Origin: an uncultured Lachnospiraceae bacterium
Lineage (GTDB): Bacteria; Bacillota; Clostridia; Lachnospirales; Lachnospiraceae
Reading direction: 5' to 3'
Length of the DNA stretch: 64,000 nt
NCBI GenBank assembly: GCA_910584725.1
Contig: CAJUBE010000007.1
Span: 62,001-126,000 of the forward strand
Made by a program: the position numbers and the translations under genes. The notes under the pieces are model-generated. The model saw only the letters and a program-made list of their open reading frames with translations, made no database searches and was not told the DNA's origin. This document shows, piece after piece, positions 1 to 8,142 of the stretch. How positions within the stretch are numbered: position 1 is the first letter of the stretch; the number at the start of each line of letters is the position of its first letter.

Positions 1-1633
1 CCGCCCTCGCGATCGCCAAAAGCTGCCGCTGCCCCTGACTTAAGTTTGCGCCATCTCCGGAGAGCACGGTATCGTAGCCTTCCGGCAGTCTCTTGATAAA
101 GCTGTCCGCGTTGGCCAGCTTCGCCGCCGCGCGCACCTCCTCGTCGGTGGCATCCAGTTTTCCATAACGGATGTTCTCCATCACCGTCCCCGTAAAGAGG
201 TGGGTATCCTGCAGCACGATTCCCAGCGAACGGCGCAGATCCGCCTTCTTGATCTTATTGACATTGATGCCGTCATAGCGGATTTTTCCATCCTGAATGT
301 CATAAAAGCGGTTAATCAGGTTGGTGATGGTTGTTTTGCCCGCGCCCGTGGAACCGACAAATGCAATCTTCTGTCCCGGCTCGGCGTAGAGCTTCACATC
401 GTGAAGCACCATCTTGTCATCATTATACCCAAAATCCACCCCGTCGAAAACCACATCTCCCTTAAGTTCCACATAATCCACGGAATGATCCGCCTGATGC
501 TCATGCCGCCATGCCCAGCGGCCCGTGCGTTCGGGCGTTTCCGTAAGCGTGCCGTTCTCCTCTTTCACGTTGACCAGCGTCACGTAACCGTTATCCACCT
601 CCGGCGTCTCATCCAGCATTTTGAAAATGCGTTCCGCGCCCGCCATCGCCATGACAATGGAGTTGAACTGCTGGCTCACCTGGTTGATCGGCATGTTAAA
701 GCTTCTGTTAAAGGTCAGAAAACTCGCCAGTTTTCCAAGCGTCAGACCCGTTGCGCCGGAAAGCGCCAGCGCGCCGCCTAAAATGGCACAGACCACATAA
801 CTGACATTGCCGAGCTGCTGATTCACAGGACCCACCACGTTGACCAGATAATTTGCCTTGTCCGCGCTCTCAAAAAGCGCGTCGTTCAGGTTCCGGAAGT
901 CCTCGATATTCTTCTCCTCGTGGTTGAATACCTTGACCACCTTCTGGCCGTTCATCATCTCCTCTATGAAACCGTTGACTTTACCAAGGTTCGTCTGCTG
1001 TTCCAGAAAATAGCGGCCGCTCAAACCCGCCACCTTCTTTGTCACTACCAGCATAACCGCCACCATGACAAGCGTCGCCACAGTCAGCGGTATACTTAAT
1101 ATTACCATACTAATCAGCACGCTGACAATAGTAATCGCGCTGTTAAACACCTGCGGCATACTCTGGCTGATCATCTGCCGTAACGTTTCCGTATCGTTCG
1201 TGTAGGTTGACATAATATCGCCATGCACATGCGTGTCAAAATACTTGATCGGCAGCTTCTCCATATGAGAAAACAGATCGTCACGCACATTGCGCAGCGT
1301 TCCCTGCGTCACGTTAATCATAATGCGGTTCCACGCATAGGCCGAAACCACGCCGATCAGGTACAGGCACGCCACCCTTGCGATCGCTCCCGCCAGCGGC
1401 GAAAAATCGGGCACATCCTGCGTCAGCATGGGCGCGATATAGTCGTCGATCAGGCTCTGGATAAACATGGTGCCCTGCACGTTGGCGAGCACGCTCACTA
1501 AAATCAGCACCGCCACGATCACCAGATGGGGGCCGTAACTCTTCATCACATACCGCATCAGGCGCTTAAACACCTTCCCCGGATTCTCTATTCTTTTTCC
1601 ACCCTGCATTCTTCTTCCATGTGGTCCCGGCAT
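1..1633 (-). CDS. ABC exporter, fused permease-ATPase subunit (C-terminus cut by window edge)
   Basis: The gene starts at an ATG (1633) behind a GAGAGG ribosome-binding site and runs off the left edge, leaving about 544 codons. A membrane domain of roughly 350 residues with the usual six hydrophobic stretches is followed by an ATPase domain with Walker A GSTGAGKTT and a Q-loop (VLQDTHLF). The reading ends just after the signature LSQGQRQ. Walker B and the H-loop lie outside the window. It sits directly downstream of a second half-transporter (1762-3516), so the two probably form a heterodimeric exporter of lipids, drugs or peptides. The Walker A of this subunit is canonical, while the partner has several altered catalytic residues. 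That fits the usual one-active, one-degenerate site arrangement. The substrate cannot be told. Confidence 0.93.
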   Translation of the reverse strand, partial: MPGPHGRRMQGGKRIENPGKVFKRLMRYVMKSYGPHLVIVAVLILVSVLANVQGTMFIQSLIDDYIAPMLTQDVPDFSPLAGAIARVACLYLIGVVSAYAWNRIMINVTQGTLRNVRDDLFSHMEKLPIKYFDTHVHGDIMSTYTNDTETLRQMISQSMPQVFNSAITIVSVLISMVILSIPLTVATLVMVAVMLVVTKKVAGLSGRYFLEQQTNLGKVNGFIEEMMNGQKVVKVFNHEEKNIEDFRNLNDALFESADKANYLVNVVGPVNQQLGNVSYVVCAILGGALALSGATGLTLGKLASFLTFNRSFNMPINQVSQQFNSIVMAMAGAERIFKMLDETPEVDNGYVTLVNVKEENGTLTETPERTGRWAWRHEHQADHSVDYVELKGDVVFDGVDFGYNDDKMVLHDVKLYAEPGQKIAFVGSTGAGKTTITNLINRFYDIQDGKIRYDGINVNKIKKADLRRSLGIVLQDTHLFTGTVMENIRYGKLDATDEEVRAAAKLANADSFIKRLPEGYDTVLSGDGANLSQGQRQLLAIARA

Positions 1634-1660
1634 GTTTTTACCTCTCTTTCCATTATTTGC

Positions 1661-1778
1661 GGAGTTTGTGGCTGCCATGCAGACACGAACTCCCACGCGA
1701 GACTTAGAACTTCCAAGTCAGCTATGCTGACTTTGCGACACAGCCTTTGCTGCCGAGCAATTTAGAAGTTCTTCTCGC
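1661..1778 (-). repeat. Structured intergenic repeat, family A copy 1
   Basis: Written on the plus strand, a hairpin (GGAGTT at 1661 with AACTCC at 1688-1693) is followed by a long stem. The outer helix is GCGAGA/TCTCGC (1697-1702 with 1773-1778). A three-base CTT bulge lies at 1703-1705. The inner helix is AGAACTTC/GAAGTTCT (1706-1713 with 1765-1772). Small hairpins sit inside the loop. The transcribed sense is probably minus, because the element directly follows the 1762-3516 gene and overlaps its last codons and stop. Four further copies share the architecture with different but still paired helices. Confidence 0.75.
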
Positions 1779-3516
1779 GTTGTTCGTCAAAGTCGCCTCC
1801 TCCGTTCGTCTGCGACTCGTAAACTTCCCTGTAAATCTCATTGTCGCGCAGCAGCTCCTCGTGCGTCCCGAACCCGTGCACACGCCCGTCGTCCATCACG
1901 ATAATGCGGTCCGCATTCATCACGCTGGCCACGCGCTGAGCGATGATCAGCTTCGTGGTATCGGGAATCTCCTCCGCAAAAGCTTTTCTGATCTTCGCGT
2001 CCGTGGCCGTGTCCACCGCGCTGGTAGAATCATCCAGAATCAGTACCTTCGGCTTCTTGAGAAGCGCCCGCGCGATGGTGAGCCGCTGTCTCTGCCCGCC
2101 GGAGACGTTGGTGCCGCCCTGCTCTATATACGTGTGATACCCTTCCGGCATCTTCTCGATAAACTCATCCGCGCAGGCAAGCTTACATACCCGTCTGCAC
2201 TCCTCCTCCGAGGCATTCGCATCGCCCCATCGCAGGTTATCCAGGATTGTACCCGAGAAAAGCACATTCTTCTGCAGAACTACCGCCACCTGGTTTCTCA
2301 GTGTCTCAATGTCATACTCCCTGACATCCCTGTCGCCTACCAGCACGGCACCGTCAGTCACGTCATAAAGACGGCTGATTAAATTGACCAAACTGGTCTT
2401 CGCGCTGCCGGTGCCGCCGATGATGCCGATCGTCTCCCCGGCGTGTATTTTCAGATTGATGTCGTGCAAAACCGCCTCACTGCTCTCTTTATGGTAGGAG
2501 AACCGCACATGCCGAAACTCGATATCCCCGCTCGGCACTTCATAAACAGGGTTGACCGGATTGGTCAGGTCGCTCTTCTCATTCAGCACATCGCAGATAC
2601 GCTCCGCGCTGGCGATACTCATGCTCATCATCACGAAGATCATCGCCACCATCATCAGGCTCATCAGGATATTCATACAGTATGTAAGCAGGCTCATCAG
2701 CTCACCCGTGGTCAACGTATCCTGCACGATCTGCTTCGCACCCAGCCAGCTGATCAGCAAAATGCAGCCGTAAACCGTAAACTGCATGACCGGCATATTT
2801 AACACCACATGCTGCTCAGCCTTCTGGAAAATATCGTAGATGCCCTGACTGGCCTTCTTAAACTTCTTCGTCTCGTGCTCCTCTCTGACGTAAGCCTTGA
2901 CCACGCGGATCGCGCTCACGTTCTCCTGCACGGATGCGTTCAGCTCGTCGTATTTCGGGAATGCCTGCTTGAAATACTTCATCGCTCCCCGGATAATGAA
3001 AAACAGCACTACGGCAAGCAGAAGCACCGCCACCAGATAAACGGATGCCAGCCTTGCATTGATAAAAAACGCCATCGCCATCGCGCAGACCATGCTGACC
3101 GGCGCGCGGAAGCAGATCCGCAGAATCATCTGGTACGCCATCTGCATGTTGGTCACATCCGTGGTCAGTCTGGTCACCAGTCCCGCCGTGCTGAATTTAT
3201 CGAGGCTGGCGAAGGAAAAGGTCTGAATATTCTCAAACATGGCCTGCCGCAAATTTTTCGCGAAGCCCGTGGATGCCCTGGCGCCGTATTTGCCGCCCAT
3301 CACACCGCAGAAAAGCCCGCAGAGAGCCGCCGCAATCATCACCGCGCCCACCGCGTAGATGTGCTGCATATTGCCCGCCTCCACGCCGTCGTCGATGATG
3401 GATGCCATCAGAAACGGGATCAGCATCTCGAAGACAACCTCCAGTATCATAAAGACCGGCGTCATGACGGAAACTTTCTTATACTCCTTGATTTGTGCCG
3501 CAAGGGTTTTAATCAT
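1762..3516 (-). CDS. ABC exporter, fused permease-ATPase subunit with degenerate catalytic site
   Basis: This is a 584-residue half-transporter with about 310 residues of membrane domain and then an ATPase domain. The start at 3516 is chosen because AGGAGG lies seven bases upstream; upstream in-frame ATGs exist at 3522 and 3558. Several catalytic positions are unusual: Walker A reads GGTGSAKT (Ala for the third Gly), Walker B reads LILDDST (Asp where the catalytic Glu is expected) and the H-loop reads IIAQRV (Gln for His). The signature VSGGQ is intact. This is the pattern of the degenerate member of a heterodimeric exporter, with 1-1633 as partner. Its last five residues (REKNF) are encoded inside repeat A copy 1, so the C-terminus may have been altered by insertion of the repeat. 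Confidence 0.92.
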   Translation of the reverse strand: MIKTLAAQIKEYKKVSVMTPVFMILEVVFEMLIPFLMASIIDDGVEAGNMQHIYAVGAVMIAAALCGLFCGVMGGKYGARASTGFAKNLRQAMFENIQTFSFASLDKFSTAGLVTRLTTDVTNMQMAYQMILRICFRAPVSMVCAMAMAFFINARLASVYLVAVLLLAVVLFFIIRGAMKYFKQAFPKYDELNASVQENVSAIRVVKAYVREEHETKKFKKASQGIYDIFQKAEQHVVLNMPVMQFTVYGCILLISWLGAKQIVQDTLTTGELMSLLTYCMNILMSLMMVAMIFVMMSMSIASAERICDVLNEKSDLTNPVNPVYEVPSGDIEFRHVRFSYHKESSEAVLHDINLKIHAGETIGIIGGTGSAKTSLVNLISRLYDVTDGAVLVGDRDVREYDIETLRNQVAVVLQKNVLFSGTILDNLRWGDANASEEECRRVCKLACADEFIEKMPEGYHTYIEQGGTNVSGGQRQRLTIARALLKKPKVLILDDSTSAVDTATDAKIRKAFAEEIPDTTKLIIAQRVASVMNADRIIVMDDGRVHGFGTHEELLRDNEIYREVYESQTNGGGDFDEQREKNF

Positions 3517-3546
3517 TGTCATTCCTCCTTCATATTGTCTTTTTCT

Positions 3547-3575
3547 ATTTTTCATCAATAAAAATTTAATGTCAA
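3547..3575 (-). promoter_or_regulatory. Possible promoter of the ABC exporter operon
   Basis: On the minus strand a perfect TTGACA (3570-3575) is followed after 17 bases by AAAAAT (3547-3552), a poor -10. It lies about 30 bases upstream of the chosen start. The -35 is convincing and the -10 is not. Confidence 0.4.
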
Positions 3576-3722
3576 CGGCTTTCCAAACTTTTCATAAATT
3601 TTCACAAAATGTTCACAGACAAGCCTTAAATATCTTTTCTCATAAATGAAACAAAATCCGTCGACAGTTCTCATATTTTCCGTAAGTCTGGGCAAACTGT
3701 TTATATAAATCAAATTTATGGT

Positions 3723-3751
3723 TTGACCATACTTTCTATTTGTATTATAAT
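3723..3751 (+). promoter_or_regulatory. Sigma-A-type promoter of the ATPase/RloB module
   Basis: TTGACC (3723-3728), a 17-base spacer and TATAAT (3746-3751) lie 45 bases upstream of the ATPase start at 3797. Spacing and both boxes are close to consensus. Confidence 0.75.
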
Positions 3752-3796
3752 ATTCGAAACAACATCGTAAACCCAAAATCTGTTTTGGAGGATTTT

Positions 3797-5065
3797 ATGA
3801 TACTAAATTATAAATTTGAAAATTTTATGTCTTTTCGGGAAAATGTAGAATTTTCGATGCAGGCGCCAAAATCAAAAGTGAAGAACAGATTCCCAAACAA
3901 TTATGTCAGCTCCGAAACAGGGGTTGATCTATTAAAAACTGCCGTAATCGTTGGGGAAAACGCTGGCGGGAAGTCGAACTTTGTCAACAGCTTATCCTAT
4001 TTTCAGTCACTTTTTTTAGGAACTGAGTTTCCTAAATCATACAGATCCATGATAAACACAAATAACAATCGGGATTTTTGCCCGAAAAATAACGGCACCA
4101 CACAAGCTTTCGAAATCGAAATCCTCACCCCAAAAAATTTTCTGTATCTCTATCATTTAGAAATAGACTTTGCCGGAATCATAAAAGAAGAACTTAAATT
4201 CACGAATAAAATCAAAAGTAAATATGAAATAGTATTTTCTTTAGAAAGAGAGAATTACACTCTGGGATGCGAAAATAAGAAAGACTATAATGACTGCAGC
4301 AACTGCAACACGCAGCTCAAAAGCAACTATTTGTTAAAGATGCCAGAATCTGCACACAAAATGCAAGACGCTCTGGGACAGGTCGTGAACGCGGACCACT
4401 CGCTCGGATTGACAGTAACCAAGCTCGCGCTGTTAGGGGACAAACACGCTATCGATTTTACAAACTGGGTCAAAAATGATCTGTGCCCGGAAACTAATAT
4501 CATAAATTATGACCTTTATAAGTCCTTGAAAAGCGAAGAGGATGATCTGCGTATTTTACACGACGCAAAGTATTTGGATATCTTTCGGATGATTGACTCC
4601 AGCATTATAGATTTGAAAATTGATGCTGAAAAGCCATTTTCTAAAACAACAATAATCAGGCAGAAAAGAGATGGCGACACCTTTTCCCGAGAGCTTGCAC
4701 AGGATTCCAGCGGCGTCCGGGAGTTCTTTGCATGGGCGGTGCAGATTTTCAGAGTGGTATATGAAAACAAAACTGTCTTTGCAGACGAAATGGATCGCGT
4801 GCTAAACCCGGTTTTATCTGACAGAGTCATTTCCTTTATCTGCGGCACAAAACACTACGGGCAGTTCATTTTCACGACGCATAATGTTTTACATCTCGAC
4901 TTAAAAAACTATATGAAGGAGCAGATTTACTTTATCACAAAAGATACGGAGACTTTAGATTCCGAACTGTATTCTTTAGCGGATTTTCCCGAAATACGGT
5001 ACGAAACGACTAAAATATATGAATTTTACATGAAGGGTATTCTGGGAGGTACGGCTATTGAGTAG
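3797..5065 (+). CDS. SMC/RecF-like AAA ATPase of an AbiL-type module
   Basis: This 422-residue protein resembles the AAA_15/AAA_21 (RloA, AbiLi-like) ATPases. It begins MILNYKFENFMSF, typical of the family, followed by Walker A VGENAGGKSNF near residue 55. A late Walker B-like stretch (VFADEMDRVLNP) and a His switch (FTTHN) follow near residues 330-370. Start 3797 is chosen because GGAGG lies five bases upstream. The stop overlaps the next gene by eight bases, so the two are translationally coupled. The region is visibly richer in A/T than both flanks, which suggests acquisition by transfer. By family it would be the sensor or energy-using half of an abortive-infection or toxin-like defence pair. 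Function here is inferred from homology only. Confidence 0.85.
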   Translation: MILNYKFENFMSFRENVEFSMQAPKSKVKNRFPNNYVSSETGVDLLKTAVIVGENAGGKSNFVNSLSYFQSLFLGTEFPKSYRSMINTNNNRDFCPKNNGTTQAFEIEILTPKNFLYLYHLEIDFAGIIKEELKFTNKIKSKYEIVFSLERENYTLGCENKKDYNDCSNCNTQLKSNYLLKMPESAHKMQDALGQVVNADHSLGLTVTKLALLGDKHAIDFTNWVKNDLCPETNIINYDLYKSLKSEEDDLRILHDAKYLDIFRMIDSSIIDLKIDAEKPFSKTTIIRQKRDGDTFSRELAQDSSGVREFFAWAVQIFRVVYENKTVFADEMDRVLNPVLSDRVISFICGTKHYGQFIFTTHNVLHLDLKNYMKEQIYFITKDTETLDSELYSLADFPEIRYETTKIYEFYMKGILGGTAIE

Positions 5066-5714
5066 AAAAACGCGCGCGACGCAAAAAAACTTCAAAGTTT
5101 TTTGTGAGGGGAGCACGGAACACCATTATGTAGACGAGATGCGCCGACAGAAAAAGCTGATTATCACCTTGAAATCTGTTAACATGGAGGGCGGCGGTTA
5201 TCGAAATTTTCTGGAGCAAGTGCAAACTGACGGTACGACAAACTGTCTGGCGAAATTTATTATTATTGATGGCGACCGGGCAATTGCGGAAGAAGGCGAA
5301 AAGAAAAATCTGCAGGAACTTTTAGACTACTGCATCCTGCAAAACAAAAACGGAAGAATCCCACATTTTCTGATTGTCAACTATCCCGATTTTGAATATA
5401 TAGCATGTCTGCATACGCCAAAATATAAAGGAAAAGATGTCGCACAGTATCTAATCAAAGAGTTGGGATACAAAAGCGCTGATGAATTTAAAGCGGACAA
5501 AAATATTTATCATTCCCTTAATTCAGGCGGGAACTCGTATGAACATATGATGTCACTCTTAAAAGCGGAAAATTGTTTTGTTGTCAACAATTACTCACTC
5601 AACAAAAAGCTGTACGAAATAAAAGTTACCACAACCTATGATTGGGAAAAGCTGGGAAGAAAGGGTTCCAACATCAATGAATTTTTTGAGGTGGTAACTG
5701 GTTTCAATCCATAA
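5058..5714 (+). CDS. RloB-like protein (AbiLii-like effector)
   Basis: This is a 218-residue protein. It opens with a TTG codon at 5058, supported by a GGGAGGT site seven bases upstream; the first TTG overlaps the ATPase stop. The N-terminal motif FCEGSTEHHYV and the downstream IIDGDRA are the acidic motifs expected of the RloB/Toprim-like fold, in which a conserved Glu and an Asp-x-Asp bind metal. RloB-type proteins are commonly coupled to AAA ATPases in restriction-linked and abortive-infection loci. No membrane segment or signal peptide is visible. It is probably the nuclease-like effector of the pair, but no activity can be read from the sequence. Confidence 0.85.
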   Translation: MSRKTRATQKNFKVFCEGSTEHHYVDEMRRQKKLIITLKSVNMEGGGYRNFLEQVQTDGTTNCLAKFIIIDGDRAIAEEGEKKNLQELLDYCILQNKNGRIPHFLIVNYPDFEYIACLHTPKYKGKDVAQYLIKELGYKSADEFKADKNIYHSLNSGGNSYEHMMSLLKAENCFVVNNYSLNKKLYEIKVTTTYDWEKLGRKGSNINEFFEVVTGFNP

Positions 5715-5735
5715 ACTTCCATATGCGGATCTGCG

Positions 5736-5786
5736 CATGACAAAAGAGGGCCGCCCATCCGGACAGCCCTCCGTTTTCTTGTCATA
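5736..5786. terminator. Bidirectional intrinsic terminator
   Basis: The inverted repeat ATGACAA..GAGGGC / GCCCTC..TTGTCAT has A-rich and T-rich flanks and lies between the convergent ends of the RloB-like gene (5714) and the permease gene (5790), so it can serve both. Just before it, 5713-5740 holds AAACTTCC followed by a small hairpin (ATGCGGATCTGCGCAT). Similar sequence recurs at 49402-49433, also next to a terminator. Confidence 0.8.
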
Positions 5787-5789
5787 GTA

Positions 5790-6956
5790 TCAGTCTTTCG
5801 TCTTCTCCTTATTGTTCAAAATCTCGAACACAACCGCCGCCAAAAGTACGACGCCCTTAACCACCATCTGCCAGTTCGCGTCGATGCCCATCAGGCTCAT
5901 TCCCAAGTTGATAACGCCGATCAGCGCCGCACCGATTACCATGCCGAACACCGTACCGGAACCGCCGTAAGCGGACACGCCGCCCACCACGCAGGCAGAG
6001 ATCGCGTCCATCTCGTAGTTGTTGCCGGCTGTCGCAGTCGCCGCCGACAGTCTTCCCATCGTCATCCACGCGCTGATTACGGTGAGAACCGCCATATTCA
6101 GATAAGCGAGGAAGAAAATCTTTTTCGTGTCGATACCGGAAAGTCTGGTCGCCTCCACGTTGCCGCCGATGGTGTAGAAGTAACGACCAATAGTTGTTTT
6201 GGAGGTGATAAAGTTATAAATCAGCAAGATTACCGCCACCCAAATCAGATTGTTCGGAATGCCGCCCGCCTGCGCCAGCTTATAGGCAAACAGCAGGATT
6301 ACCGCACAAACCAGCACGCAGCGCACTATCACGCCTGTCAGGCTCTCCGCCTCATAACCCTTTTTCACCTTATCGTTTCTGCCCTTTAACTGGAAAACCA
6401 CAAACAGCACACAGGCGATCACGCCCACCAGAAGACAGGTGATATTCAGTCCCTCGCCGCCGAACAAATCCGGCACGCTGCCGGTAAACAGCTTGATAAA
6501 GCCTTCCGGCATGGGCGCGATGGACGAACCGCCGATCAACGCCGTACCCCAGCCGCGGAAGGCAAGATAACCTGCCAATGTGGCAATCCAGGGCGGAATG
6601 TTGATATACGCGATTAAGAAACCTTCCACGACACCGTAAATCACGCCCGCGCCTATCATAAGCAGCATCGCCGCTGGCACTGACATACCGCCGCGCACCA
6701 TCATAATACCGCCGATGGTGCCGACAAAGCAGACAAAGGAACCGACAGACAGGTCGATGTTACCACCCGTCAGCATACACATCAGCATACCGGTCGCCAG
6801 CACAAACACATAGGAGTTCTGCGCGATCAGCGCCTGGAAACTGGATGCCGCAAACATCTGTCCCTTCGTCATCACCGAGAAGAAGATCACGATCAGGACA
6901 AGGACTATTTTCATAGTATGTTTTTTTAATATATCCGCTGTTTTATTCATTTTCAT
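5790..6956 (-). CDS. Sugar ABC transporter permease (second of two)
   Basis: This 388-residue polytopic protein is of the MglC/RbsC/XylH permease type. It shows about ten hydrophobic segments and the characteristic NIDLSVGS and GGxxxYGGSGTVFGxxIGA stretches. It is clearly paralogous to the next gene upstream (6966-8138), nine bases away: both share the VLATGMLxCxLTGGNIDLSVGS block. Two permeases behind one ATPase suggest a heterodimeric channel. The ribosome-binding site GGGAGGGGG could serve ATG 6956 or ATG 6950. The gene ends the importer operon and is followed by the terminator at 5736-5786. Confidence 0.92.
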   Translation of the reverse strand: MKMNKTADILKKHTMKIVLVLIVIFFSVMTKGQMFAASSFQALIAQNSYVFVLATGMLMCMLTGGNIDLSVGSFVCFVGTIGGIMMVRGGMSVPAAMLLMIGAGVIYGVVEGFLIAYINIPPWIATLAGYLAFRGWGTALIGGSSIAPMPEGFIKLFTGSVPDLFGGEGLNITCLLVGVIACVLFVVFQLKGRNDKVKKGYEAESLTGVIVRCVLVCAVILLFAYKLAQAGGIPNNLIWVAVILLIYNFITSKTTIGRYFYTIGGNVEATRLSGIDTKKIFFLAYLNMAVLTVISAWMTMGRLSAATATAGNNYEMDAISACVVGGVSAYGGSGTVFGMVIGAALIGVINLGMSLMGIDANWQMVVKGVVLLAAVVFEILNNKEKTKD

Positions 6957-6965
6957 CCCCCTCCC

Positions 6966-8138
6966 TTATTTCTTCTCTCTCTTGGACAACACGTCAAACG
7001 CAACCGCTGCTAAGAGCACCAGTCCCTTGACCACCTTCTGGTAGTTCGCGTCGATTCCCATGATACTCATACCCTGGTTGATTACGCCCATCAGCGTCGC
7101 ACCGATTACCACACCGGGCACCGTGCCGACGCCGCCGTAAGCCGAAGCACCGCCGATAAAGCAGGCGCCGATGGCATCCATCTCATAGCCCTGCCCGTAA
7201 GTGGGCTGTGCCGTGGTCAATCTCGCGATCGTCAAAATGCCCGCGAAAGCCGCCAAAAGTCCCATATTCACATAGGCGAGGAAATACACTTTCTTCGTAT
7301 TGATACCGGAAAGCCTGGTCGCCTTCTCATTGCCTCCCACCGCGTACAGATAACGGCCGATCCGGGTCTTTGTGGTCAGGTACCCGTAAAACAGAAGTAC
7401 CAAAAGGATCCAGATCAACGCTGTGGGGATGCCCTTATGAGAAGCCAGCTTATAAGATACCCACAAAATCACGGCACTGATCAGCGCCAGCTTGATAACC
7501 GTGCTTGCAAGGGGCGCCGTCTCGTAACCCTTGCTCTTATTGTTGATGCGGCCCTTTAACTGTACCGCCACCAAAATAACAACCGCAATACATCCGGCCA
7601 CCATACAGGTCATGTTAAGCCCTTCGCCGCCGCCGAGAAAATCAGGCACATAACAGTCTGCACCGCCGCCGAACACTCTGATAAAAGTCTCACTCTTCAG
7701 GGAAACCGTCATACCCTGCAGCACCACATTGGACAACCCTCGAAACGCATACATACCCGCCAGTGTCGCGATAAAAGGCGGTACCTTCACATAGGCGATC
7801 CAGAAGCCCTGCCACATACCGATCAGGACACCGATGATAAGCATGGTGAACGCTGCCGCCCAGATATTCACGCCCTTATCCATCATCATGCCGCCGACTG
7901 CGCCCGCAAAGCAGACCACGGAACCGACCGAAAGGTCGATGTTGCCGCCTGTCAGAATACACAACAGCATACCGGTCGCAAGCACAAACACATAAGCGTT
8001 CTGTGAAATCAGGTTATTGATATTCTGCGGGAAGAGAATCTTGCCCTCCGTCGTAATGCTGAAGAAAATCACCACCAAAGCAAGGGCGATAATCATGGTA
8101 TATTTTCTTAAGATCGCCGTAACATTCGTCTTTTCCAT
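6966..8138 (-). CDS. mmsB: Multiple-monosaccharide ABC transporter permease
   Basis: This 390-residue inner-membrane permease of the MmsB/GguB branch starts four bases after the ATPase stop and precedes its paralog by nine bases. It has an N-terminal membrane anchor, the NIDLSVGS motif near residue 66, and the GGASAYGGVGTVPG loop near residue 325 typical of the branch. With MmsA and the ChvE-like lipoprotein it would import aldose sugars such as galactose, glucose, arabinose or xylose. The precise substrate is not visible. Confidence 0.92.
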   Translation of the reverse strand: MEKTNVTAILRKYTMIIALALVVIFFSITTEGKILFPQNINNLISQNAYVFVLATGMLLCILTGGNIDLSVGSVVCFAGAVGGMMMDKGVNIWAAAFTMLIIGVLIGMWQGFWIAYVKVPPFIATLAGMYAFRGLSNVVLQGMTVSLKSETFIRVFGGGADCYVPDFLGGGEGLNMTCMVAGCIAVVILVAVQLKGRINNKSKGYETAPLASTVIKLALISAVILWVSYKLASHKGIPTALIWILLVLLFYGYLTTKTRIGRYLYAVGGNEKATRLSGINTKKVYFLAYVNMGLLAAFAGILTIARLTTAQPTYGQGYEMDAIGACFIGGASAYGGVGTVPGVVIGATLMGVINQGMSIMGIDANYQKVVKGLVLLAAVAFDVLSKREKK

Positions 8139-8142
8139 GTCC

